From the NCBI GenBank assembly GCA_029883145.1, contig JAOUJR010000065.1, positions 1 through 8,486 of the forward strand: 8,486 bases of DNA, written 5' to 3'. The DNA is from Nitrospirota bacterium (GTDB lineage Bacteria; Nitrospirota; Thermodesulfovibrionia; Thermodesulfovibrionales; SM23-35). The translations under genes were made by a program, and so were the position numbers. Below the pieces are notes generated by a model. It was not told where the DNA came from, did no database searches, and worked only from the letters and a program-made list of their open reading frames with translations. Below are positions 1 to 8,045 of this stretch, piece after piece. The number at the start of each line of letters is the position of its first letter. The first letter of the stretch is position 1.

Positions 1-1483
1 TTAAGGAAATAAAAGTGAATACAATCGGCATGAGCATCATTATCTTGTTCTGGGTTGAATCCATGGATGTCGGGGTCATCTTCTGCTGGATTACCATAGT
101 GAGGCCCATGAGGAGAGGCAATGGACCTATAGCATAACCACCGATTAAAGGAATAGCTTCGGGAATATGGCCTAAAAGGGTATCAGGCGCTGAAAGGTCT
201 TTTATCCAGAGAATAAATGGTGCAAATCTCAGTTCTATCGCTATCAGCAATATATTATAAAGTGCAAAAAATACAGGAAGCTGAAAGAGCATTGGGAGAC
301 AGCCTCCCAGAGGATTTACCTTATGCTTTTTATAAAGTGCCATAGTCTCAGCCTGCATCTTCTGCGGGTCTTTCTTATGTTTTTCTTTAAGCTCTGCTAT
401 CTTTGGTTGCATCTCTTGCATCTTTTTCATTGACTTCTGACTCTTGTTTACGAGCGGGATAAATGGTATTCGTATAATGAGCGTGAGAAGGACTATTGCC
501 CATCCATAGTTTCCTAAAACTTTGTAAAAGAGCTTCAGAACCCAGAAGAGAGGCACCGCGAGTATCGAGAAGAAACCGAAATCGATGATATGCTCGAGAC
601 CTGCCTTCAGTACCTTTAACCTGTCATATTCTTTTGGTCCGGCAAACAGGAAAAAGCTGTTTGTACCAGATTTGCACTTGAATGCAATAACTGGCGATTC
701 TTTTTGTTTCCAAACCTTCGCCTCTTCCACACCGGAACGAGGCACAAGGGATGCAAAGAAATACTTATCTTCCTGAGCTATCCATTTCAAGCCTTCTTTA
801 TAACTTTTAGCTTCACTCAACTTTTTCGTATCAAACTCGATTCTGTCACTTTCCTTAAGAAGCACAGGTCCTATATGTGATGATGTGTCTTTGCTATCAT
901 AAATGCCAAAATCAGTCCCAACAGTTATCCAGTAGTCAGAAAGCCCTGAGACCTCATCTTTTATATCAATTGCGTAAGTGTCATTTTGGAATGTATATGT
1001 CCTTTTCACAGAGACTCCTGAACCTGCATATTCAAATATAACTGAGCCTGAGTTTACATTCTTATTGAGTGTGATGTCTTTACCTCCGCCAGAGGCAGAA
1101 ATATGGAAGTTAATGTCCGAGAGGTCAAAGTCCTCTTTTGAACCAATCGCGAGAGGAGGTTCTATGCCTGGCTCTTTAAGGAGAACCACGTTCTTCCCAC
1201 TTTTATCCTTATAGTTTTTAAGTTCATAGTATTTTAATGTTCCACCTCTTGTGGTAAAGACAGCAGAATAGAGTTCAGTCTCGACCTTAATCTCTTTTTC
1301 TTCAAACGGTATAGGCTTAGTTACGGCAGGCTTTATTGGTGTCAATGGTTTAGGCTCTTCTTTCTTCTCCTCTACCGTTGCCTGTTTCTGAACCTGCCGG
1401 GGTTCGGGCTTGAAAAAGAAGTACTGATAAATGAAAAGAACTAAAAATATAAGCATTATGGCAAGAACAGTTCTTTTGTCCAT
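1..1483 (-). CDS. yidC: Membrane protein insertase YidC (partial, C-terminus beyond window)
   Basis: YidC/Oxa1/Alb3 insertase inserts and folds inner-membrane proteins, alone or with SecYEG. The frame is open from ATG 1483-1481 to the window edge without interruption: 494 codons are visible and only the last part of the protein is missing. Seen in order: an N-terminal membrane anchor (about residues 4-25, beginning MDKRTVLAIML), a Lys/Pro/Glu-rich linker (about 26-60), a large beta-rich periplasmic domain typical of the Gram-negative form, and from about residue 300 the conserved insertase core. The core includes RIPFIPL, whose Arg338 matches the conserved positively charged groove residue, then a Lys/Gln/Met-rich cytoplasmic hairpin and the NPLGGCLPMLFQLPVFFALY signature. 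The start lies 1 base after the yidD stop codon with only a weak ribosome-binding site, which suggests translational coupling. It is the last gene visible in the rpmH operon. Identification is secure. Confidence 0.97.
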   Translation of the reverse strand, partial: MDKRTVLAIMLIFLVLFIYQYFFFKPEPRQVQKQATVEEKKEEPKPLTPIKPAVTKPIPFEEKEIKVETELYSAVFTTRGGTLKYYELKNYKDKSGKNVVLLKEPGIEPPLAIGSKEDFDLSDINFHISASGGGKDITLNKNVNSGSVIFEYAGSGVSVKRTYTFQNDTYAIDIKDEVSGLSDYWITVGTDFGIYDSKDTSSHIGPVLLKESDRIEFDTKKLSEAKSYKEGLKWIAQEDKYFFASLVPRSGVEEAKVWKQKESPVIAFKCKSGTNSFFLFAGPKEYDRLKVLKAGLEHIIDFGFFSILAVPLFWVLKLFYKVLGNYGWAIVLLTLIIRIPFIPLVNKSQKSMKKMQEMQPKIAELKEKHKKDPQKMQAETMALYKKHKVNPLGGCLPMLFQLPVFFALYNILLIAIELRFAPFILWIKDLSAPDTLLGHIPEAIPLIGGYAIGPLPLLMGLTMVIQQKMTPTSMDSTQNKIMMLMPIVFTFISL

Positions 1484-1484
1484 C

Positions 1485-1694
1485 TTACTTTACAGGGTCA
1501 TACCCGCCAGGGTGAAAGGGATGACACCTCAGTATCCTCCTTAACGAAAAATAAACCCCCTTAATGCTTCCATACTTACGTATTGCCTCAATTGAATATT
1601 CAGAGCAGGTAGGGGTAAACCTGCAACTCATGGGAAGTGCAGATGATATAAGATACTTATACAGCTTTATGAACACTATCAGAATTTTTTTCAT
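1485..1694 (-). CDS. yidD: Membrane protein insertion efficiency factor YidD
   Basis: Small membrane-associated protein (UPF0161/Haemolytic family) that assists YidC-dependent insertion. I place the start at ATG 1694-1692, giving 69 residues beginning [18 protein letters not shown], the usual amphipathic N-terminus and family length. A GAGG Shine-Dalgarno (plus-strand CCTC at 1702-1705) sits 7 bases upstream. A longer in-frame reading begins at 1739 but adds residues the family lacks. The family core is complete: [15 protein letters not shown], then YGSIKG, LRRILRC and a C-terminal GGYDPVK. The three conserved cysteines are C24, C30 and C57. The gene overlaps the 3' end of rnpA by 38 bases in another frame and ends one base before the yidC start, the arrangement found in most bacteria. 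The biochemical role remains only partly understood in the family generally. Confidence 0.95.
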   Translation of the reverse strand: MKKILIVFIKLYKYLISSALPMSCRFTPTCSEYSIEAIRKYGSIKGVYFSLRRILRCHPFHPGGYDPVK

Positions 1695-1977
1695 AAATAA
1701 GCCTCGCCAGAAATCGTTTAATATCCCGCATGAACTCATCCAAACTACCCTCTACAGAGGTCTTTCTTGCAACAATAACAAAATCATAATTCAAAGGGAA
1801 CTCGTGTAAGAGCTTTCTCATCGCTTCTCTCAGAAGACGTTTTAGCCTGTTTCGTGTCACCGCTATTCCAACCTTTTTGCTCACAGAAAGGCCAAAACGA
1901 TTACATCTGAGCTCATTGGGGCGTGCGTACATAATAAGATTCTTTGAAGAGAAGGTGCTTCCTTCTTTAAAGACCAC
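1657..1977 (-). CDS. rnpA: Ribonuclease P protein component; N-terminus probably longer than the first canonical start allows
   Basis: Basic protein subunit of RNase P. It binds the catalytic RNA and pre-tRNA leaders during tRNA 5' maturation. From GTG 1977-1975 the product has 106 residues. It contains the [10 protein letters not shown] strand and the RNR signature [14 protein letters not shown] (about residues 41-54), followed by the YDFVIVARK strand, all in family order. The N-terminus is odd. The same frame stays open upstream to 2073 and encodes residues that look like the normal RnpA start ([14 protein letters not shown]), but there is no ATG, GTG, TTG or CTG between the stop at 2076-2074 and GTG 1977. 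That GTG has no convincing Shine-Dalgarno, and starting there would remove most of the first helix. Translation may begin at a non-canonical codon such as ACG 2004-2002, be reached by frameshift from rpmH, or be obscured by a sequence error. Identity is secure; the 5' end is not. Confidence 0.93.
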   Translation of the reverse strand: MVFKEGSTFSSKNLIMYARPNELRCNRFGLSVSKKVGIAVTRNRLKRLLREAMRKLLHEFPLNYDFVIVARKTSVEGSLDEFMRDIKRFLARLIYEKNSDSVHKAV

Positions 1978-2004
1978 GTCAAATTCTTGTCTTCTTGTTA
2001 ACGT

Positions 2005-2023
2005 GCGTAAATTTTTTTTACGC
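2005..2023 (-). repeat. Perfect hairpin between rpmH and rnpA
   Basis: On the minus strand GCGTAAA, five A residues, then TTTACGC form a 7-bp perfect stem with an all-A loop. It begins one base after the rpmH stop codon and lies in the upstream-extended rnpA frame. There is no following U-run on the minus strand, so it does not look like an intrinsic terminator. It could be an mRNA processing or stability element, or could modulate rnpA translation. The eight-A run inside it is also a place where a sequencing indel could hide. Confidence 0.6.
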
Positions 2024-2024
2024 T

Positions 2025-2165
2025 TTACACAGTTAACTTTTTCCGCCCTCTGTTCCTTCTCCTCTTGAGAACTTTACGCCCACCCGGGGAGCTCATTCTC
2101 TCAAGAAAGCCGTGAACCCTTTTCCGTTTTATGTTATGTGGATGGAATGTAGTATATGTTCCCAT
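2025..2165 (-). CDS. rpmH: 50S ribosomal protein L34
   Basis: Small, very basic protein of the large ribosomal subunit. The 46-residue frame runs from ATG 2165-2163 to TAA 2027-2025. It has the L34 signature almost throughout: [19 protein letters not shown], then [20 protein letters not shown] near the end. The N-terminus [11 protein letters not shown] is about two residues longer than the common MKRTYQPHN form and lacks its KR, but the start is well supported by an AAAGGA Shine-Dalgarno (plus-strand 2171-2176) 5 bases upstream. It is the first gene of the rpmH-rnpA-yidD-yidC operon, directly behind a strong promoter. It is too short for many ORF callers and is easily missed. Its final codons overlap the upstream extension of the rnpA reading frame. 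Confidence 0.96.
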   Translation of the reverse strand: MGTYTTFHPHNIKRKRVHGFLERMSSPGGRKVLKRRRNRGRKKLTV

Positions 2166-2187
2166 ACTCGTCCTTTAGGTAAAGAAG

Positions 2188-2217
2188 ATTATAAATTTTT
2201 ATTGAAAATAAAGTCAA
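2188..2217 (-). promoter_or_regulatory. Sigma70-type promoter of the rpmH operon
   Basis: Reading the minus strand, TTGACT (plus-strand 2212-2217) and TATAAT (2188-2193) are separated by 18 bases of A/T-rich sequence. This is 5/6 and 6/6 match to consensus. Transcription would begin near 2181, giving a leader of about 16 bases that contains just the rpmH Shine-Dalgarno. A strong promoter fits a ribosomal protein gene. Inferred from sequence only. Confidence 0.8.
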
Positions 2218-2288
2218 GCTTCACATCTCTCAGGTCGTTTGAATTTACTCTTTATACCATGATAAGATATCACATTCTTTTCTACAGA

Positions 2289-2310
2289 ACTTTTTTAAGG
2301 ACTTTTTTAA
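2289..2310 (+). repeat. Tandem direct repeat in the DUF1015 leader
   Basis: ACTTTTTTAA occurs twice (2289-2298 and 2301-2310), separated by GG, just before the DUF1015 start and followed by a run of A residues. The T6 and A7 tracts can pair with each other. The only Shine-Dalgarno-like AAGGA (2297-2301) is about 17 bases from the ATG, too far for normal use, so initiation may depend on an unstructured A-rich leader. Function unknown. Confidence 0.45.
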
Positions 2311-2318
2311 AAAAATAA

Positions 2319-3566
2319 ATGGCTGAAATAATTCCTTTCAAAGGAATCCTTTACAATGTATCAAAAGTATCTATCGGAGATGTGTTGGCTCCTCCCTACG
2401 ATATCATCACGCCTGAACACCAGGAAGAATTATATAGAAAAAGCCCATTAAACATTGTAAGGATAGACTTTGGCAAAGAACAACCTGGAGATAATGAAAC
2501 AGATAATAAGTACACAAGATCCAAGAACTATCTCGAGACATGGGTAAATGAGGGGATACTTATCAGGAGCGAAAAACCCTCATTTTATGCATATGAAATG
2601 TCCTATAGAATAAATGGAGAAGAAAAAAGGCTCTTGGGCTTCCTTGGGCTTGTAAAAATAGAGGAATTGGGTAAGGGCACTATTTATCCCCATGAGTGTA
2701 CTTATTCTAAACCAAAAACAGACAGACTGACCCTTCTAAAAACATGCGAGGCAAACACAAGTCCAATATTCTCTCTTTATAAGAGTTCTGAGAAAGATGT
2801 ATCGACTCTGCTTTCAAGAATCGCCACGACAAAACCATATATTAAGGCACGTGACACAGGGGGAGCTATTCACAGATTGTGGTGTATTGACGAAAAAAAG
2901 GATATTGAGATCATCACAAAGAAACTTGACAGTAAAACTGTTTTTATTGCAGACGGACACCATAGATATGAGACAGCCTTTGAGTTTCAGAAGGAAATGA
3001 AAGAAAAGAGACCATCTTCCACAGGTAATGAGCCCTTTAATTATGTCCTTATGTTTCTTGCGAATATGTCAGATGAGGGGCTCACGATACTCCCTACTCA
3101 CAGGCTCGTGAATGAAATTCCAGATGATACACACAGAAGACTTTCTGAATTTTTTGAGATCGAACCCGTACATGCGGATTTTGAGATTACAAAGAGAATA
3201 TCAGGGAGAAATCGTGTCTTTGGCTTTTTCCAGAATGAGGATGACGTCTGGTACCTTCTCAAATATAAACGTGGCACCTTTTCAGAACTCAATTCTGACT
3301 TGAGGCAGATTGATGTGTTTATCCTTCATGATCTTATACTGAAAAAAATACTTCAAGCAAATGATATTGGATACGAGATGGATATACACAAGGCCATTGG
3401 TAAAGTGAGAAAAGGACAGTTTCGCGCAGCCTTTTTCATTAATCCTACAAAAGTCGAGGATGTTGAACGGGCTGCCCTGTCCTCAATAAGAATGCCGCCA
3501 AAGTCAACGTATTTTTTTCCAAAACTCTTAACAGGAATTGTGATAAATAAGTTTTTAAACAGGTAA
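2319..3566 (+). CDS. DUF1015-family protein
   Basis: Soluble 415-residue protein with full-length similarity to the DUF1015 family (PF06245). Family hallmarks are visible: VLAPPYDII near residues 22-30, PHECTYSKPKTDRL around H125/E126, the central ADGHHRYETAF at 211-221, a PTHR element after it, and the C-terminal MPPKSTYFFPKLLTG at 392-406. There is no signal peptide or membrane segment. A TAA stop directly precedes ATG 2319, so the start cannot be further upstream. The biochemical role is not evident from this sequence. I recall proposals linking some family members to phosphorylated-serine metabolism and conserved placement near serine-pathway genes, but cannot verify that here. It reads in the same direction as gap, 64 bases upstream, so the two may be cotranscribed. 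No weak point in the frame or composition was noticed. The family call is firm; function is open. Confidence 0.9.
   Translation: MAEIIPFKGILYNVSKVSIGDVLAPPYDIITPEHQEELYRKSPLNIVRIDFGKEQPGDNETDNKYTRSKNYLETWVNEGILIRSEKPSFYAYEMSYRINGEEKRLLGFLGLVKIEELGKGTIYPHECTYSKPKTDRLTLLKTCEANTSPIFSLYKSSEKDVSTLLSRIATTKPYIKARDTGGAIHRLWCIDEKKDIEIITKKLDSKTVFIADGHHRYETAFEFQKEMKEKRPSSTGNEPFNYVLMFLANMSDEGLTILPTHRLVNEIPDDTHRRLSEFFEIEPVHADFEITKRISGRNRVFGFFQNEDDVWYLLKYKRGTFSELNSDLRQIDVFILHDLILKKILQANDIGYEMDIHKAIGKVRKGQFRAAFFINPTKVEDVERAALSSIRMPPKSTYFFPKLLTGIVINKFLNR
2331..2347. repeat. Short perfect dyad in the DUF1015 5' coding region
   Basis: ATTCCTTT and AAAGGAAT flank a single C, forming a 17-base perfect dyad over codons 5-10. 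The one-base centre makes it more like a protein-binding dyad than a hairpin, but it could easily be a by-product of the encoded IIPFKGIL. Confidence 0.3.
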
Positions 3567-3572
3567 TCGTTG

Positions 3573-3593
3573 TCAGTCTTCATTTCTGACTGA
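3573..3593 (+). other. Weak hairpin between DUF1015 and gap
   Basis: TCAGTC (3573-3578) and GACTGA (3588-3593) form a 6-bp stem with a 9-base loop just after the DUF1015 stop codon. The nearest T-run (3611-3616) is 17 bases further on, so this is not a standard intrinsic terminator. It might mark an mRNA end or simply lie within a continuous DUF1015-gap-pgk transcript. Confidence 0.3.
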
Positions 3594-3618
3594 TGACCAT
3601 AACGTAAACATTTTTTAA

Positions 3619-5873
<2,255 letters not shown>

Positions 5874-5876
5874 AAC

Positions 5877-5930
5877 TCCTGTTGATTCTACTTTGTAATT
5901 GTGTGATAAATTTCAGAATCTCCAACAGGA
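5877..5930. repeat. Interrupted inverted repeat at the convergent pgk/speD ends
   Basis: TCCTGTTG (5877-5884) pairs with CAACAGGA (5923-5930), and ATTCT (5885-5889) pairs with AGAAT (5915-5919), with a three-base bulge and a loop of about 25 bases. The structure starts 3 bases after the pgk stop codon and covers the speD stop codon. It could form in either transcript and serve as a 3' end or stability element for convergent genes. There is no U-tract for a classic intrinsic terminator. Confidence 0.5.
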
Positions 5931-6325
5931 TGGTGAGAAGCTGAGATAACCTTATGAGGGAATTTCTTGTTTTTGTGAGAGAGTATTCCCCTTTTTATTT
6001 CAACAATCGAAGGATTTTTGCATTCAAATGCCTTAATGAGATATGACGCTGCTACCTCTGGCTTTATCACATGACCACAGGTAAAAATATCAACCGCTGC
6101 ATAACCATACTCGGGCCATGTATGAATCGAGAGATGGGATTCTGCGATGACTATCATTCCGCTAATACCAAATGGATTAAATTCATGGAAGGAGATATCT
6201 ACTACTGTTGACTTAGCTTCTTTTGCTGCAGAGACCATTATACTTCTAACTTTCTCAAGACTCTTCAGAATTTCGGGATTGCAGTCCCGCAATTCTATTA
6301 ATAAATGTTTACCTAAAGCATACAA
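5888..6325 (-). CDS. speD: S-adenosylmethionine decarboxylase proenzyme, class 1B
   Basis: Pyruvoyl enzyme that decarboxylates S-adenosylmethionine, giving the aminopropyl donor for spermidine synthesis. The proenzyme cuts itself between Glu62 and Ser63 in VIAESHLSIHTWPEYGYAAVDIFTCG; Ser63 becomes the pyruvoyl group. His68 and Cys83, the processing and catalytic residues, are present at the same numbers as in the Thermotoga maritima enzyme. The 145-residue length fits the short bacterial/archaeal class, with about 15 extra residues at the C-terminus. The start is TTG 6325-6323: a good AAGGGGGG Shine-Dalgarno lies 7 bases upstream, no in-frame ATG fits the N-terminus MYALGKHLLIEL, and the nearby ATG at 6321 is out of frame and hits a stop after two codons. 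It is a single-gene unit convergent with pgk and divergent from lnt, behind its own strong promoter. No spermidine synthase gene lies in this window. Confidence 0.97.
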   Translation of the reverse strand: MYALGKHLLIELRDCNPEILKSLEKVRSIMVSAAKEAKSTVVDISFHEFNPFGISGMIVIAESHLSIHTWPEYGYAAVDIFTCGHVIKPEVAASYLIKAFECKNPSIVEIKRGILSHKNKKFPHKVISASHHPVGDSEIYHTITK

Positions 6326-6369
6326 TTCTCTACCCCCCTTCAGTTATAGACTCAATATTAAGGTTAAAA

Positions 6370-6413
6370 AATACAGTAAATAGTGGGTTATTGTCAAGAA
6401 AAAAAATTTTTCT
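6370..6413 (-). promoter_or_regulatory. speD promoter with an A/T-rich upstream element
   Basis: On the minus strand a perfect TTGACA -35 (plus-strand 6392-6397) and a TGTATT -10 (6370-6375) are 16 bases apart. A run of A then T residues (6398-6413), which reads as an imperfect palindrome AGAAAAA-NNN-TTTTTCT, lies directly upstream of the -35 in the position of an UP element. Transcription would begin near 6363 with a leader of about 38 bases. Inferred from sequence. Confidence 0.7.
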
Positions 6414-6432
6414 ACCTCTTTTCAAAGTTATC

Positions 6433-6460
6433 TTGTTTCCTTACTCTCTGGTGTTTTAAA
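6433..6460 (+). promoter_or_regulatory. Weak candidate promoter for lnt
   Basis: TTGTTT (6433-6438) and TTTAAA (6455-6460) are 16 bases apart on the plus strand. If used, transcription would begin at or just after ATG 6465, so the mRNA would be leaderless for that start or have a leader of about 22 bases for ATG 6489. Neither ATG has a recognisable Shine-Dalgarno. The match is weak and this is a low-confidence call. Confidence 0.25.
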
Positions 6461-6464
6461 CTAA

Positions 6465-8036
6465 ATGACTTTCACACAAATAATACATATGGAAACGAAG
6501 AACGTAATACATTATGCGGCTGCATGTATTTCAGGAATCCTCCTCGTAGTATGTTTCCCAACATTAAACCTTTTTTTTCTCGCATGGATTGCACTTGTTC
6601 CGTTTCTCTTCTCCCTCTATGATAAAAAGCCAAAACAGGCATTTACGGCAGGTTTCCTTCTTGGTATCATTTATTTTTTTGGTACCCTCTACTGGATATA
6701 TCACTCAATAAATCATTATGGTCATATTTCATTTATTGCGAGCATTATCATTGTTTTTTTGCTCTGCATGTATCTCAGCCTCTACACAGGCATCTTTGCC
6801 CTTTTCTTCTCCTTGGTAATAAAGAACACTCGTCTTCCCGCGCTCTTTATTGCACCAGTCCTCTGGGTTGCACTTGAGTTTCTTCGCTCCTACCTGTTCA
6901 CCGGATTCCCCTGGTCAAGCATGGGATATACCCAGTACACGTTCCTCCCCTTAATCCAGTTCGCAGATATCACAGGCATTTACGGTGTATCCTTTCTTAT
7001 ACTCGCCGTAAATGGTGCATTTACAGATATTGCACTTATGAAAAAGCGTATTAGTAATATGCCACTTTTCCCCTGGTTTTACACAGTGATCGGTCTTTCT
7101 CTCCTCCTCCTGTTCATCATCTCTTCTTTCATATATGGGTATTGGAGGCTCGGTCAGGAAAGATCCGGAAAAAACTTACGTGTAGGGATTATACAGGGAA
7201 ACATCGAACAGGACAAAAAATGGGAACCTGCTTATCAAAGTAAAGTGATAGAGACCTATAAGGATCTTTCGATTCAGGCCGCTTCTTCCTCTCCATCGCT
7301 CATTGTCTGGCCTGAAACAGCAGTACCATTTTATTTCAAGATCGATAGAGAATATACGCAACAGCTTATTGATTTACAACATCAACTCAACACGTATCTC
7401 CTTCTTGGTGCTGTTGTTGTCAAAGAAAAGAAGGAGGGAAGAAATCTTCTTACCAATAGTGCAGTATTACTTGATAAGGATGGAAGGGTGTCTTATCTTT
7501 ATGATAAAATACATTTGGTTCCTTTTGGAGAATATGTTCCCTTGCGTAACGTCCTTTTCTTCATGGATAAACTTGTTGCAGGTGTCGGGGACTATGTAAA
7601 GGGCAACCATTATCTCAGGGCTGAGACTTCATATGGAGGCTTTGCCACCCTCATATGCTATGAGATTATATTCCCAGGACTTGTACGAAAATTTTATGTA
7701 AAAGGTGGCGATTTCATTGTGAATATTACGAATGATGCATGGTTTGGAAAGACAACAGGTCCTTACCAACATTTCAGTATGGCGGTTTTTCGTGCCATAG
7801 AAAACAGAAAACCTGTAATAAGAGCGGCAAATACAGGTATCTCAGGTGTTATTGACAGCAATGGCAGAATACACTCAAAAACAAGTCTCTTCCAGCCAGC
7901 AGTACTGATACAGGATATAAAGACCGATTCCACGAGAAGTTTTTATACAAGGTTCGGTGATCTTTTTTCTTTTCTCTGTATTGTCTTTTCAATATTAATC
8001 GTCGCTCACATTTTAGGAAAAATCAGGAGGAGTTAA
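6465..8036 (+). CDS. lnt: Apolipoprotein N-acyltransferase
   Basis: Inner-membrane enzyme that transfers a fatty acyl chain from phospholipid to the N-terminal cysteine of lipoproteins, the last step of lipoprotein maturation in Gram-negative bacteria. The 523 residues comprise a membrane domain of several hydrophobic helices (about 10-225) and a periplasmic carbon-nitrogen hydrolase domain, then a C-terminal membrane helix (about 495-515). The Glu-Lys-Cys triad is visible: Glu284 in IVWPETAVPF, Lys348 in YDKIHLVPFGEYVPL and Cys398 in LICYEIIFPG (numbering from ATG 6465). The N-terminal domain has the family motifs ALEFLRSYLFTGFPWSSMGY and FADITGIYGVSFLI. A TAA stop lies immediately before ATG 6465; ATG 6489, eight codons on, is an equally plausible start because neither has a Shine-Dalgarno. 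The gene ends 9 bases before prfB and the two are probably cotranscribed. Its presence implies an outer membrane. Confidence 0.96.
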   Translation: MTFTQIIHMETKNVIHYAAACISGILLVVCFPTLNLFFLAWIALVPFLFSLYDKKPKQAFTAGFLLGIIYFFGTLYWIYHSINHYGHISFIASIIIVFLLCMYLSLYTGIFALFFSLVIKNTRLPALFIAPVLWVALEFLRSYLFTGFPWSSMGYTQYTFLPLIQFADITGIYGVSFLILAVNGAFTDIALMKKRISNMPLFPWFYTVIGLSLLLLFIISSFIYGYWRLGQERSGKNLRVGIIQGNIEQDKKWEPAYQSKVIETYKDLSIQAASSSPSLIVWPETAVPFYFKIDREYTQQLIDLQHQLNTYLLLGAVVVKEKKEGRNLLTNSAVLLDKDGRVSYLYDKIHLVPFGEYVPLRNVLFFMDKLVAGVGDYVKGNHYLRAETSYGGFATLICYEIIFPGLVRKFYVKGGDFIVNITNDAWFGKTTGPYQHFSMAVFRAIENRKPVIRAANTGISGVIDSNGRIHSKTSLFQPAVLIQDIKTDSTRSFYTRFGDLFSFLCIVFSILIVAHILGKIRRS

Positions 8037-8045
8037 GGAGGCTCT

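Noticed and set aside
978..1214. Plus-strand open frame of 78 codons within yidC
   Set aside because: It is antisense to well-conserved yidC coding sequence, has no Shine-Dalgarno and resembles no protein family I know.
2112..2318. Plus-strand open frame of 68 codons across the rpmH start and its promoter
   Set aside because: It runs antisense to rpmH and through the promoter, with no ribosome-binding site and no family resemblance.
2140..2320. Possible replication origin with DnaA boxes near rpmH
   Set aside because: rpmH often lies near oriC, but dnaA is absent. The only TTATCCACA-like sequence is an imperfect match inside rpmH, and no box cluster is seen.
3573..3616. Intrinsic terminator between DUF1015 and gap
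   Set aside because: The stem is only 6 bp with a 9-base loop and the T-run is 17 bases away, so it does not have terminator geometry.
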